A stretch of 43,492 bases of DNA from an uncultured Oscillospiraceae bacterium (GCA_949745795.1 CATKAZ010000098.1:1-43492), one strand, 5' to 3'; shown: positions 17,894 to 27,059, counted from the first letter of the stretch. The notes: generated from the letters alone by a model not told the origin. A program made the numbers and translations.

Positions 17894-17935
17894 AAATATA
17901 ATACTATTATAAAATGAAAAAACGGAGAATATATA

Positions 17936-18364
17936 ATGAAAACACAAAATGAAAAATTTAATAAAATTGATGAAAAAACCTGCGGTTCAGTAGTATTCAC
18001 AAGAGAAAACGGGATAAAAAAATATCTGCTTATTAAAAATGACAGCGGTCATATAGGTTTCCCGAAAGGGCATACCGAATACGGTGAAACCGAAGCCGAA
18101 ACCGCTGAAAGAGAAGTATTTGAAGAAACAGGACTTAAAATAAAAATCTCTCCCGATACACGTCAGGAATACACCTATAAAAACAAAGATTCCATAGTAA
18201 AAAATTGTGTTTACTTCTGCAACGAATTTGAAAATCAAACAATAAAATTACAGCAGGAGGAGATTTCACAGTGCTGGCTGGTTGATTATAATGAAGCAAT
18301 GACACTTTTAAATTATCCTCAGGATAAAATTATTCTTGAAAAGGCGGACAAAATGTATGACTAA
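17936..18364 (+). CDS. Nudix hydrolase (Ap4A hydrolase-like)
   Basis: A 142-residue Nudix enzyme, cleaving a nucleoside diphosphate linked to another group. The Nudix box runs from G45 to L67 with the required G-X5-E-X7-REVFEETGL arrangement (R59, E60, E63, E64). KKYLLIKN and GFPKGH before the box resemble bis(5'-nucleosyl)-tetraphosphatases. Substrate assignment is inference. The end overlaps the nth start by eight bases, so the two are translationally coupled, which suggests a nucleotide-pool or DNA-maintenance role. Confidence 0.88.
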   Translation: MKTQNEKFNKIDEKTCGSVVFTRENGIKKYLLIKNDSGHIGFPKGHTEYGETEAETAEREVFEETGLKIKISPDTRQEYTYKNKDSIVKNCVYFCNEFENQTIKLQQEEISQCWLVDYNEAMTLLNYPQDKIILEKADKMYD

Positions 18365-18995
18365 AAAGGAAAAAGCAATACTGGCATGTGAAGCACTTGA
18401 AAAAATCTATCCGGATGTTAAATGCTCTTTAAATTTTTCCAAACCATATGAGCTTATGATTGCAACCAGACTGTCCGCACAATGCACAGATGCCCGAGTA
18501 AATATCGTAACTGAAACTCTTTTTACAAAATATCCCACTTTGGAATCCTTTGCCGAAGCAGATTTATCAGAGCTTGAGGACGCTGTTAAACCCTGCGGAT
18601 TTTATCGTACGAAAGCCAAAAGCATTAAAGAAATGGCAAATCAGCTTATCAATGATTTTAACGGAGAAATCCCCCAAACTATGGAAGAACTACTCACTAT
18701 ATCGGGAATAGGACGCAAAACTGCAAACCTTTTACTTGGAGATATATACGGTAAACCTTCTATTGTTACCGACACACATTTTATCAGAATAACCGGAAGG
18801 CTCGGGCTTACGCAAAATTCAGAACCCAAAAAAGTCGAAATGGATTTGGTAAAATTAATCCCACCCGAAATTTCATCTCACTTCTGCCATCAGGTAGTAC
18901 AGTTCGGGAGAGATATATGCAAGGCAAGAAAACCTGTATGCTCTCAGTGCCCATGCAATGAGTTTTGTCAGTATTATGGCAAAATGAAAAAATAA
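18357..18995 (+). CDS. nth: Endonuclease III (DNA glycosylase/AP lyase)
   Basis: It excises oxidised pyrimidines and nicks at the abasic site. The helix-hairpin-helix reads TISGIGRKTANLL with catalytic lysine K121; the catalytic aspartate D139 is in VTDTHF. The [4Fe-4S] ligands follow as C-X6-C-X2-C-X5-C in the last 25 residues. The ATG at 18357, inside the end of the Nudix gene, is chosen because AAGGCGG lies nine bases before it, giving 212 residues, the usual length. A DUF5685 promoter starts just after its stop. Confidence 0.96.
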   Translation: MTKKEKAILACEALEKIYPDVKCSLNFSKPYELMIATRLSAQCTDARVNIVTETLFTKYPTLESFAEADLSELEDAVKPCGFYRTKAKSIKEMANQLINDFNGEIPQTMEELLTISGIGRKTANLLLGDIYGKPSIVTDTHFIRITGRLGLTQNSEPKKVEMDLVKLIPPEISSHFCHQVVQFGRDICKARKPVCSQCPCNEFCQYYGKMKK

Positions 18996-18999
18996 CTTG

Positions 19000-19028
19000 T
19001 TGACATTATGCATGAATCCTGTTAAAAT
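19000..19028 (+). promoter_or_regulatory. Sigma-A promoter of the DUF5685 gene
   Basis: TTGACA (19000-19005) and TAAAAT (19023-19028) are 17 bases apart, five bases past the nth stop. Confidence 0.75.
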
Positions 19029-19058
19029 ATAATTTATAAAGTACAAGGGGGAATTTTT

Positions 19059-19928
19059 TTGTTTGGATATATCCGCCCCTTTAAACCGTATATGCGGTTC
19101 TATGAATTTGAAATTTATAATGCATTTTACTGCGGATTATGCAAAAGCCTCGGAAAAAATTACGGTCAGATTTATCGCCTTATGCTAAGCTATGATTTTG
19201 CTTTTCTCGGTATTCTCCATAATGCAGTAAACAACACCTGCAATAAAATAGAACACCAGCACTGTATTATCCATCCGTTTAGCAAAAAAGCCTGCATATG
19301 CTGTGTCAATAATCTCGATTATACCGCAGCAGCCGCAGTTATATCTATTTATCACAAGGTTTGTGATACTGTAAATGACAGTAATTTTATTGTTTCCGCA
19401 TTTTTTAGAATGATAAGATCAATACTGAAAACCGGATATAAAAAAGCCAAATTAAAATATCCTGATTTATGCAGGGGTATTGAATTTTATATGTCCGAAC
19501 AGTCCAGAATAGAAAATGAACAGTGTGCTTCTATTGACCTTGCCTGTGATCCTACCGCACAGATAATGTCCCTTATTGCACAAGGTATTTCCGAAAATCC
19601 TAAAGACAAAAAATATCTTTCGGGACTGGGATATCATTTAGGAAGATTCGTATATATTGCCGACGCCTCCGACGACTTGGAAAAAGATATAAAAAACGGA
19701 AACTATAATCCCCTGTTTCTTAATTTCAAAGATATAAAAGAAGCCAAAAAGTTTGCTGAAAATAACATAAATATGTCTACCGGAATGATTGCTGAATTTT
19801 ACAGCAAAATAAACATTCCTAAATTCAAAGAAATAATAGATAATATAATATACCTTGGATTGCCGAATTATAAATTGACTCATAAAAAAGAACGTAAAAA
19901 ACTCAAAAATAATCAAATCGATGTCTAA
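19059..19928 (+). CDS. DUF5685 family protein
   Basis: A 289-residue protein beginning MFGYIRPFKPYMRFYEFE, then YNAFYCGLCKSLGKNYG. This N-terminus and the later cysteine set (CKSLGK, HQHCIIHPFSKKACICC, LACDPT) are typical of DUF5685, a Firmicutes family of unknown function, often found beside J-domain genes. It starts at TTG, seven bases after AAGGGGG; no ATG lies nearby. ADASDDLEKDIKNGNYNPL resembles acidic helices of isoprenoid-type or bundle proteins, but no catalytic motif is certain. It precedes the J-domain gene by 100 bases. Confidence 0.8.
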   Translation: MFGYIRPFKPYMRFYEFEIYNAFYCGLCKSLGKNYGQIYRLMLSYDFAFLGILHNAVNNTCNKIEHQHCIIHPFSKKACICCVNNLDYTAAAAVISIYHKVCDTVNDSNFIVSAFFRMIRSILKTGYKKAKLKYPDLCRGIEFYMSEQSRIENEQCASIDLACDPTAQIMSLIAQGISENPKDKKYLSGLGYHLGRFVYIADASDDLEKDIKNGNYNPLFLNFKDIKEAKKFAENNINMSTGMIAEFYSKINIPKFKEIIDNIIYLGLPNYKLTHKKERKKLKNNQIDV

Positions 19929-20028
19929 ATATCATTACAAACGGAACACTGATTTTAGGTGTACGATTTATAAAAAATATATAAGGTAAGCCTACGACCG
20001 TAAACCGGGGCAGAACTGGAGATAAAAA

Positions 20029-20598
20029 ATGACAGATCCATATAAAGTATTGGGAATTTCACCGCAGGCAAGTGATGAGGAAGTTAAAACCGCTTACCGT
20101 AAACTGTCACAGCAATATCACCCAGACCATCATACCGACAGTGTTATGGAAGAAATTGCAACTCAAAAAATGACGGAAATTAATGAAGCCTATGACCAAA
20201 TCATGAACATGAGAAGAAGCGGCTCTAGCTACCAAAGTTCCGGTTCATCTTATACTGATATCAGAAGTATGATTGAAAGCGGAAACTATACTGCTGCCGA
20301 TAATGTTTTGGAACAAAACAGAAATGACGGAAATGCAGAATGGAATTTTCTTAAAGGAACAGTGTGCCTTTCCAGAGGCTGGCTGAACGATGCATATACT
20401 TATTTCGATAAGGCAGTAAAACTGGATCCCGCAAACCGTGAATATCAGGCAGCATATTCACAAATGCAAAGCAAAAGAAACGGACAGATGTACGGTAATC
20501 CATATAACACAGGCGGAAATGCCAATAATACGGCTAATACATTATGCAACCTATGTCAATGCCTGATATGTGCCGATTGTCTGTGTGACTGTTTTTAA
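20029..20598 (+). CDS. J-domain (DnaJ-like) protein with cysteine-rich tail
   Basis: A 189-residue DnaJ-type co-chaperone that should stimulate a DnaK ATPase. The J domain (about 3-65) has the essential HPD at 31-33. It lacks the Gly/Phe and zinc-finger domains of DnaJ itself. A middle helical section ([20 protein letters not shown], then [20 protein letters not shown]) looks like a single TPR-like repeat. The last 20 residues are strikingly cysteine-rich, with seven Cys ending in CDCF, possibly for metal binding, lipidation or membrane contact. A four-base gap separates it from a membrane protein gene, so the pair is an operon. Confidence 0.88.
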   Translation: MTDPYKVLGISPQASDEEVKTAYRKLSQQYHPDHHTDSVMEEIATQKMTEINEAYDQIMNMRRSGSSYQSSGSSYTDIRSMIESGNYTAADNVLEQNRNDGNAEWNFLKGTVCLSRGWLNDAYTYFDKAVKLDPANREYQAAYSQMQSKRNGQMYGNPYNTGGNANNTANTLCNLCQCLICADCLCDCF

Positions 20599-20602
20599 AA
20601 TT

Positions 20603-21148
20603 ATGAATAATGTAAGCTATAGAGTTGCTTTGGGCGGCGTTATTTCATCACTATGTCTTCTTTCAATGTTTCTTACCAGTGTTGCTCCGTTTTTGTATCT
20701 TACACTTCCAATGATCGCAGGCGCACTGATAACAATAATTGTAGTTGAAGTCAACATGTCATGGGCATTTCTTACTTATATTGCCGTTAGTTTGCTGTCA
20801 ATATTTGTTACACCAAATAAAGAAGCTGCCATTATTTTTATTTTGTTTTTCGGTCATTATCCCATTTTAAAACAAAAAATCGAAAAAATTTCAGTAAAAT
20901 TATTAAAATTAATCTTGAAATTTCTTATGTTTAATGTCTGTATCGTAATTGATTATCAAATTACGCTTCATCTTTTGGGTATTGATGATTTTGCTGATGA
21001 TTTCGCTATGTTCGGTAAATTTGGAATTTATATACTTTGGTTTCTGTCAAACATTATTTTTATTATCTATGATAATGCTTTGAGTGGCTGTATTGAAATG
21101 TACATAAAATACCTAAAACCTAAAATATTCGGAAGTAAAAACAAATAG
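20603..21148 (+). CDS. Hypothetical polytopic membrane protein
   Basis: A 181-residue protein with about five or six hydrophobic segments and a basic end (KPKIFGSKNK). The first helix, VALGGVISSLCLLSMFL, and the small size resemble ECF-transporter S-component-like or other small integral membrane families, but I do not recognise it with confidence. The ATG at 20603, four bases after the J-domain stop, is preferred over an in-frame GTG at 20570; no good ribosome site is seen, so translation probably depends on coupling to the upstream gene. A strong terminator follows. Confidence 0.7.
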   Translation: MNNVSYRVALGGVISSLCLLSMFLTSVAPFLYLTLPMIAGALITIIVVEVNMSWAFLTYIAVSLLSIFVTPNKEAAIIFILFFGHYPILKQKIEKISVKLLKLILKFLMFNVCIVIDYQITLHLLGIDDFADDFAMFGKFGIYILWFLSNIIFIIYDNALSGCIEMYIKYLKPKIFGSKNK

Positions 21149-21149
21149 A

Positions 21150-21187
21150 AAAATGCAGTAGAATATATATTCTACTGCATTTTTTAT
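21150..21187 (+). terminator. Terminator of the J-domain/membrane-protein operon
   Basis: A perfect 13-bp stem (AATGCAGTAGAAT 21152-21164 and its complement 21169-21181) is followed by T residues; flanking A and T runs make it usable on both strands. Confidence 0.88.
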
Positions 21188-21284
21188 TTATATTATTTTT
21201 TCTGATAAAATAATTAATTTAAAAGCCTTTAGCTAATATTAAGTATTTCTACATTTACATAAAAATATCCCTTAATTTTTCTTC

Positions 21285-21312
21285 ACGTATAAAACACAAA
21301 CTACATATTATA
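21285..21312 (+). promoter_or_regulatory. Sigma-K-like sporulation promoter of dpaAB
   Basis: CATATTATA (21304-21312) fits the sigma-K -10 consensus CATANNNTA exactly, and an AC (21285-21286) lies 17 bases upstream as the minimal -35. It sits 35 bases before dpaA. In B. subtilis the equivalent spoVF operon is sigma-K dependent, so the match and context agree. Confidence 0.6.
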
Positions 21313-21346
21313 TAAAAGAAAATCTAATGGGAAACGAGGGCTTGTT

Positions 21347-22231
21347 ATGAATAAGGAAAATGTATTTCTGGTAGTCGGCGGAGATTTGCGTCAGGTCTAT
21401 ACTGCAAAAAAGCTTGCCGAAACAAATAAAGTGTATGCAGCCGGATTCGATAATAATGTTATTGACTTCAGCAATGTAATACATGTAAATCACAAACTAG
21501 AGCTGCCGGAAATCATGGATTATATAATCCTGCCACTTCCTGCATCACAAAACGGAGTATTTGTAAATGCACCGTTTTGCAGAAACAATATTCCTCTGAC
21601 AAGTCTGACATCACATCTAAAAAACGACGGAATAATTTTCGGCGGAAAAATTGATGCTCCGACCATGAAGATTTTCAACAAATGCGGAATAAAGACAGTT
21701 GATTATTTTGAAAGAGAAGAGCTTAATGTTCTGAATGCAGTTCCTACAGCAGAAGGCGCTGTTCAAATTGCAATGGAAGAAATGGCTTCTACTATATATG
21801 GTCAAAAGGTACTGATAACCGGTTTCGGAAGAATAACGAAGGTACTTATAAAAATACTCAGTGGATTAGGCGCAGACATTACAGTTACTGCACGAAAATA
21901 TTCTGATTTGTCATGGGCTGAAATTTACGGCTGTAAAGCCGTACATACGTCGGCGCTTGAAGATATTCTCAATGAATATGACTTAATATTCAATACTGTT
22001 CCGGCAGTAATTTTTAACGAAGAATGTTTGAAACAAATAAAAAATGATTCGCTTATAATAGATCTGGCCTCTAAACCGGGAGGAGTTGATTTCGATACTG
22101 CCGGTAAACTCGGCCTCAAAGTTGTATGGGCGCTTTCTTTGCCCGGCAAAATTGCGCCTGTGACCTCCGGAGAAATAATCGCCTGTACTATCCTTAACAT
22201 CCTGAAGGAGAGGAGATACACGGATGACTGA
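21347..22231 (+). CDS. dpaA: Dipicolinate synthase subunit A
   Basis: With DpaB it oxidises the dihydrodipicolinate-pathway intermediate to dipicolinic acid, the calcium chelator of the spore core, in the mother cell late in sporulation. The 294-residue protein has an N-terminal domain with FLVVGGDLRQVYTAKKL and PLPASQNGV, and a Rossmann nucleotide-binding domain beginning VLITGFGRITKVL. ALSLPGKIAPVTSGEII near the end is typical of DpaA. GAGG lies seven bases before the ATG. It overlaps dpaB by eight bases. It marks the organism as an endospore former. Confidence 0.94.
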   Translation: MNKENVFLVVGGDLRQVYTAKKLAETNKVYAAGFDNNVIDFSNVIHVNHKLELPEIMDYIILPLPASQNGVFVNAPFCRNNIPLTSLTSHLKNDGIIFGGKIDAPTMKIFNKCGIKTVDYFEREELNVLNAVPTAEGAVQIAMEEMASTIYGQKVLITGFGRITKVLIKILSGLGADITVTARKYSDLSWAEIYGCKAVHTSALEDILNEYDLIFNTVPAVIFNEECLKQIKNDSLIIDLASKPGGVDFDTAGKLGLKVVWALSLPGKIAPVTSGEIIACTILNILKERRYTDD

Positions 22232-22805
22232 CCTTTCAAATGTAAAAATCGGTTTTGCTGTAACGGGTTCATTCTGTACATTTGAAAAAGCTTTTGCCGA
22301 AGCTGAAGTTCTTAGAAAAGCCGGTGCAGAGCTAATTCCTATTATGTCTTGCAATGCCTCTTCAATCGATTCCAGATTCGGAGAAGCAGAAGATAATATA
22401 AAGAAACTTGAAAATATCTGCGGCCGAAAGGTTATAAATACAATTGACGGTGCAGAACCTATCGGGCCTAAAAACATGACTGACATTCTTGTGGTCTGTC
22501 CATGTACCGGAAATACATGCGCAAAGCTTGCCGCAAGCATCACAGATACTCCTGTTACAATGGCTGTAAAATCACATATAAGGAACGGAAAACCAGTTGT
22601 AATTGCATTAGCATCTAACGATTCTCTTGCAGGTTCCATGAAAAATATAGGGCACTTAATGAATATGAAAAATTATTATTTTGTTCCCATTTATCAGGAT
22701 GACTGTAATAAAAAACCTACCTCTGCAATCTGCGATTTTTCAAGACTAAAGGAAACAATTATTAATGCTCTTGATAAAAAACAAATACAGCCAATATTGT
22801 GCTGA
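22224..22805 (+). CDS. dpaB: Dipicolinate synthase subunit B
   Basis: The flavoprotein-like second subunit of dipicolinate synthase. Features include KIGFAVTGSFCTFEKAF, IPIMSCNASS, and VVCPCTGNTCAKLAASITDTPVTMA, which belong to the flavoprotein (UbiX/Dfp-like) family as found in SpoVFB. Length 193 is normal. A strong GGAGAGGAG ribosome site lies inside the end of dpaA. Cotranscribed and probably translationally coupled with dpaA, followed by a terminator. Confidence 0.94.
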   Translation: MTDLSNVKIGFAVTGSFCTFEKAFAEAEVLRKAGAELIPIMSCNASSIDSRFGEAEDNIKKLENICGRKVINTIDGAEPIGPKNMTDILVVCPCTGNTCAKLAASITDTPVTMAVKSHIRNGKPVVIALASNDSLAGSMKNIGHLMNMKNYYFVPIYQDDCNKKPTSAICDFSRLKETIINALDKKQIQPILC

Positions 22806-22828
22806 ACATATTGAAATACAAATAAATT

Positions 22829-22862
22829 AGACCGATATAATCAATATCGGTCTGTTTATTTT
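22829..22862 (+). terminator. Terminator of dpaAB
   Basis: A 10-bp stem (AGACCGATAT 22829-22838, ATATCGGTCT 22844-22853) is followed by GTTTATTTTA, 24 bases after the dpaB stop. Confidence 0.82.
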
Positions 22863-22919
22863 ATGATACAATATAACTTAAAATTCCTCCCATTTTTTTA
22901 AAAAAATGTATAAAAAAAC

Positions 22920-22948
22920 TTGATTTTCTTTTTATAATCGGTTATAAT
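22920..22948 (+). promoter_or_regulatory. Sigma-A promoter of the YfhO gene
   Basis: TTGATT (22920-22925) and TATAAT (22943-22948) are 17 bases apart, 36 bases before the start codon. Confidence 0.68.
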
Positions 22949-22983
22949 GGAAAAAGAAAAAAATTTAAAAAAAGAGATTAGAG

Positions 22984-25659
22984 ATGACAACAAAAAAATT
23001 TCATGGTATTTTATTACCGCCTGTTATAACATTATGTTTAATAGGTCTTTTCTTTATATTTTTTGAGATTTTTCCTTTTGGAAATAAAACTGTTGCATGG
23101 TGTGACATGAATCAGCAGACTATTCCGTTATTAATGGACTTAAAAAATATTCTTGAAGGAAAAAGCAGCATTTTTTATAGTACAGGAAATGCGGGAGGAA
23201 TGAACTTTTGGGGTGTATTTCTGTTTTTCATTGCCAGTCCTTTTTATCTGCTTGTAAGGTTTATTGAAAAATCTCATTTGATATATTTTGTAAATATTTT
23301 GTTTGCCGTTAAACTTGCTTTATCTTCAGTAACAGCAGCAATTTATTTTAGATATGCACACCGAAAACTGCAAACCGGTTATATTGTTATACTCAGCGTG
23401 ATGTACGCTCTTTGCGGTTACGGCATAATGTACTATCAAACTCTTGTATGGCTTGATATAATGTACATTTTTCCTTTGCTTGTTCTGTCAATTGATAAAA
23501 TGTGCAGACAAAACAAGCCTGTTATGTATTGTGCGATTCTTACACTTATGGTAGCGGTCAATTACTATTTATCGTTTATGATCGTTATTTACATTATGAT
23601 TTCAGTTCCCTTATTTATTAAAATAAGATGCAAAGCAAGTGAGCGTAAACAAGCAGCATTTTCATTTGTGGCTGCAAGCTTTATTGCTCTTCTGCTGACA
23701 GCGCCGGTATGGCTATGCTCATTTTTACAGATTTCTCAATCTGCAAGAGGCGGAAGCGCTCTAACCGGAATAATGTATGAATCTATGTTTACTAATACCG
23801 GAAATAAATTATCTGTTATTATGTGTACTTCTTTGTGCATTGCAGTAATTCCATTTTTTGTCAAAAATTCGATTTTCCGCAAAAAAAGTGTAAGATATAA
23901 TCTCATGCTTATGATGCTGTTAGCAGTACCTGTATTTTTGGATCCGGTAAATAAGCTGTGGCACACAGGCAGCTATCAGTGCTTTCCTATGAGATATGGA
24001 TTTATAATTATTTTTACATTGCTGATTCTTGCCGCTCACTATTTTGAAACAATCAATGAATACGGAAAAAGCTCTTACGGATTAACAATCACTTTGGCAA
24101 TTGTTGCTTTTGGATTTTTTATAGTTACAGTATACACTGTAAAGACCAAAAAGAATGTTCTGTCCAGCTATGTAAAACTGCTGCACATAAGCAAAGACGC
24201 CATGAAAATCCTTTTTGCACTTTCAGCAATTGCCTGTATAATCTATATAATCAGCATTATACTTGTACGAAAAAAGCTACTTGGATATAAAACATTCTGT
24301 TTTATTATTTCGGGAGTTTTTATTACTGAATTTACGTTAAGCGCATCAGTAAATATCGGTTATGCCGTAAATGACGGTGAAATTTTTACCAGCAGTGCCA
24401 ATTTGGAAAATAATACAGCGGAAAAGCCTTATTACAGAACCAAATCCGAAAAAAAATATCTGCATGTCAATATGATCGGAGGATTGGGATATAATTCTAT
24501 GGCACATTATACTTCTCTTACTTCAGAACAGTATATGTATGCTATGAAGAAGCTTGGCTATTCATCATACTGGATGGAAGTCGGAGCAAACGGCGGAACA
24601 ATTCTTACAGATGCTTTGCTTGCTATAAAATATTCTATAGGAAATTATTTTGATTTCAATTCCTGTCAAAATATTATTAATGCTGACGGCAAACTGAAAA
24701 CAGCAGAAAATAAAATATACTGCCCTATAGGAATTATAAGCAATACTCTTCCCGATGATATGAGTAAGTTGGATTTTACCGACAGATTTGCCGCTCAGAA
24801 AAAGCTTGCCGTAAATCTTCTCGGCAGTGACGAAATGCTGTATAAATACGATAGCTCATATATAGCAGACGGTACCTGCGAATATCAAAACGGGAAATAT
24901 ATAATAAAAGCTTCCGAACCGGACAAAGCTTTATGCCAGATAAGATACACTCTTGATGTAAAAGGACATCAGCTGTTGTATTTTGATATCTTTGATAAAT
25001 TGAGTAATAATACTTCCGAAAAATATTATGAATCCGTTAAAATTTATGTAAACGGTAACTGTATCACAGCCGGCTACCCTACTCAAAAAAATAACGGAAT
25101 TATAAATCTCGGCGAATTTGAAAATGAAACAGTAGAGATAATGCTGACAATGACAAAGGATATTTCTGTGAGATCCTTTGGTGTCTTCGGCATTGATACT
25201 GAAAAACTTAATTTTTATGTAAATAAAATTCAAGGTTGTGATTTTTATTCCAATGGCAGATTTACAACTGCTGACCTCAATGCAGAAAATGACAGCTATT
25301 TATATATGTCCATACCTTATGAAAATGGTCTTAAAGCATACATAAACGGTAAAAAAACAACTCTTTATAAAGTAAATGACAGTTTTTGTGCTGTTAAAAT
25401 CAAAAAAGGAAACAATCATATAAAGCTCGCATTTCTGCCTCCCGGAATGATACCCGGACTTATAATGACGGTTATGGGAATTTTTATATACATCCTATGG
25501 AAATATAAGCTTTCACATAATTATAAATTAATAAAAATACTGAATAAAATATCTTCCATAATGTACACTGTTTGCTTTGGAGGAATTTTGATATTTATAT
25601 ATATCGTCCCGACAGCTCTGAGATTAGCTGTTTGGATTTCTAATCTGATTTCAAAATAA
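22984..25659 (+). CDS. YfhO-family membrane protein (GT-C-like)
   Basis: An 891-residue membrane protein of the bacterial YfhO family. Members look like GT-C glycosyltransferases that use lipid-linked sugars to modify lipoteichoic or wall teichoic acids. The family N-terminus is clear: WCDMNQQTIPLLMDLKNIL, GNAGGMNFWG and the external D105-type acidic loops. About 12 membrane helices fill the first half, followed by a large extracytoplasmic region (about 480-800) with YLYMSIPYENGLKAYINGKK and GNNHIKLAFLPPG, then two closing helices. The ribosome site is weak. It stands alone behind its own promoter. Confidence 0.88.
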   Translation: MTTKKFHGILLPPVITLCLIGLFFIFFEIFPFGNKTVAWCDMNQQTIPLLMDLKNILEGKSSIFYSTGNAGGMNFWGVFLFFIASPFYLLVRFIEKSHLIYFVNILFAVKLALSSVTAAIYFRYAHRKLQTGYIVILSVMYALCGYGIMYYQTLVWLDIMYIFPLLVLSIDKMCRQNKPVMYCAILTLMVAVNYYLSFMIVIYIMISVPLFIKIRCKASERKQAAFSFVAASFIALLLTAPVWLCSFLQISQSARGGSALTGIMYESMFTNTGNKLSVIMCTSLCIAVIPFFVKNSIFRKKSVRYNLMLMMLLAVPVFLDPVNKLWHTGSYQCFPMRYGFIIIFTLLILAAHYFETINEYGKSSYGLTITLAIVAFGFFIVTVYTVKTKKNVLSSYVKLLHISKDAMKILFALSAIACIIYIISIILVRKKLLGYKTFCFIISGVFITEFTLSASVNIGYAVNDGEIFTSSANLENNTAEKPYYRTKSEKKYLHVNMIGGLGYNSMAHYTSLTSEQYMYAMKKLGYSSYWMEVGANGGTILTDALLAIKYSIGNYFDFNSCQNIINADGKLKTAENKIYCPIGIISNTLPDDMSKLDFTDRFAAQKKLAVNLLGSDEMLYKYDSSYIADGTCEYQNGKYIIKASEPDKALCQIRYTLDVKGHQLLYFDIFDKLSNNTSEKYYESVKIYVNGNCITAGYPTQKNNGIINLGEFENETVEIMLTMTKDISVRSFGVFGIDTEKLNFYVNKIQGCDFYSNGRFTTADLNAENDSYLYMSIPYENGLKAYINGKKTTLYKVNDSFCAVKIKKGNNHIKLAFLPPGMIPGLIMTVMGIFIYILWKYKLSHNYKLIKILNKISSIMYTVCFGGILIFIYIVPTALRLAVWISNLISK

Positions 25660-25737
25660 GCTGTTATTTAATCTCTCCTCTCACGATTATATCAGCTGTG
25701 AAATAAGAAAACTTAATGAAAAAGGTGGTAAAATCAA

Positions 25738-26961
25738 ATGGATTTACAAGGAATCAGTAAACTGGATTTGAAAAAAAGAAATCGTATGCAGATTTTAAGG
25801 GTTATCAAAGAATGCGGACCGATTTCCAGAGTTGATATTGCAAGCTCTATGAAAATCACAAGAGCTGCCGTTACAATCATAACAAATGAAATGATAACCG
25901 AAGGAGTTCTTTACGAAGTTGGTGAAGCTCCTGTATCACTTGACAATCTGCAAAAAGGCAGACGAAAAATCCTTATTGACATTAACGAAAATTATAAGTT
26001 TTCACTTGGAGCATCAATAAGCGATGAAATAATCAGCGTTGGTCTTACAAACCTTAACGGTAAAATCATGGACAAAACAAGTACTAAGCTTAATTCCGAC
26101 ATGATATCAGAAGATATTCTTGAATACATAGCCTGCGCATGTAAAAATATAATGCAGAACAGCTGTCTTGAGCCGTCAAAAATTGTTGGTCTTGGAATCG
26201 GTATTCAAACAGATATGTGCAGTAAAATGAAGGTGTATTTTAAGGACGGTAAGCTTGACTATTCTCCTGTATCTAAAATATTATCCGATGCACTGGGTAT
26301 CGACGTTATCTGCTCTAATCTGTCAAGCGCTCTTGCACTGGCTAATCAGGCTAATGATATCAAGGAACGTAAAGGCAACTATGCTTTTATTCAGCTTGGC
26401 AAGCATGTAAATCTTTCTATACTTCTTAAAAATGAACTCATGCTGGAAAATGTAAACTATACTAATCATGTTGAAAATATGATAGTAAATCCCGGAGGCA
26501 AAAAACTCGATGGTTACCCTGACGGTTCTGTAAAAGCAGAACTTACAACAGGCGCTATTATTGATAAGTACAGAGCAATATATTCTAAGGAAAATACACC
26601 GATTTTATGGGAAACAACAAATGGTGACATAAACAATATATATTATAAAACCTTATGTGCGGCAGCAGCCAAAGGCGATACAAAAATGCTTGAGGTTTTA
26701 GATGGAATTCTAGAATGCCTGGCAGTATTAATCAACAATATTACAACAACATTTTTCACAAGATACACAGTTCTTCACGGATTTAATATGAACGACTGGA
26801 TGTTCGAATATTTTAAAAAGTTCCTTACAAACTACTGCGGTGAAGATATCGCAAAAAAAGTACGCTTAAGCTGTGTAGAAGAAAATCTGGAATTTAAAGG
26901 CGGAAACTGTGTTGCAATTTATGAAAACTTCTATAACAAAGGCGGTCTGTACGAAGAGTAA
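25738..26961 (+). CDS. ROK-family-like transcriptional regulator, degenerate
   Basis: A 407-residue regulator with a MarR-like winged helix at the N-terminus (MQILRVIKECGPISRVDIASSMKITRAAVT) followed by a ROK/actin-fold domain as in XylR and NagC. The domain has lost two signatures: the nucleotide-binding DxGxT (here LGASISDEIISVGL) and the zinc-binding CxCGxxGC motif, for which no cysteine cluster is present. It is therefore probably a sensor without kinase activity. AAGGTGG precedes the ATG. No sugar genes are adjacent, so the effector and targets are unknown. Confidence 0.82.
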   Translation: MDLQGISKLDLKKRNRMQILRVIKECGPISRVDIASSMKITRAAVTIITNEMITEGVLYEVGEAPVSLDNLQKGRRKILIDINENYKFSLGASISDEIISVGLTNLNGKIMDKTSTKLNSDMISEDILEYIACACKNIMQNSCLEPSKIVGLGIGIQTDMCSKMKVYFKDGKLDYSPVSKILSDALGIDVICSNLSSALALANQANDIKERKGNYAFIQLGKHVNLSILLKNELMLENVNYTNHVENMIVNPGGKKLDGYPDGSVKAELTTGAIIDKYRAIYSKENTPILWETTNGDINNIYYKTLCAAAAKGDTKMLEVLDGILECLAVLINNITTTFFTRYTVLHGFNMNDWMFEYFKKFLTNYCGEDIAKKVRLSCVEENLEFKGGNCVAIYENFYNKGGLYEE

Positions 26962-26972
26962 CAATAAAACTG

Positions 26973-27000
26973 AAAGCGGTTCATAGCAACCGCTTTTTTT
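26973..27000 (+). terminator. Terminator of the ROK-like regulator gene
   Basis: A 9-bp perfect stem (AAAGCGGTT 26973-26981, AACCGCTTT 26988-26996) runs into a T tract. Confidence 0.9.
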
Positions 27001-27031
27001 ACAATATTTTTTATTATTGTCAGCTAAAATA

Positions 27032-27059
27032 TTGAAATTTATTGAAAATATGTTATAAT
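27032..27059 (+). promoter_or_regulatory. Sigma-A promoter of the small membrane protein-proS unit
   Basis: TTGAAA (27032-27037) and TATAAT (27054-27059) are 16 bases apart, 33 bases before the first start codon. There is no room for a T-box, so proS is not controlled by one here. Confidence 0.66.

Noticed and set aside
19929..20028. Possible riboswitch in the 100-base gap before the J-domain gene
   Set aside because: The GGTAAGCC and CCGGGGCAG parts do not assemble into a known aptamer or a stable hairpin; nothing else was recognised there.
21983..22639. A 218-codon open frame on the minus strand opposite dpaA and dpaB
   Set aside because: It is antisense to two well-identified genes, has no ribosome site and no recognisable motif; the coding pattern follows the plus strand.
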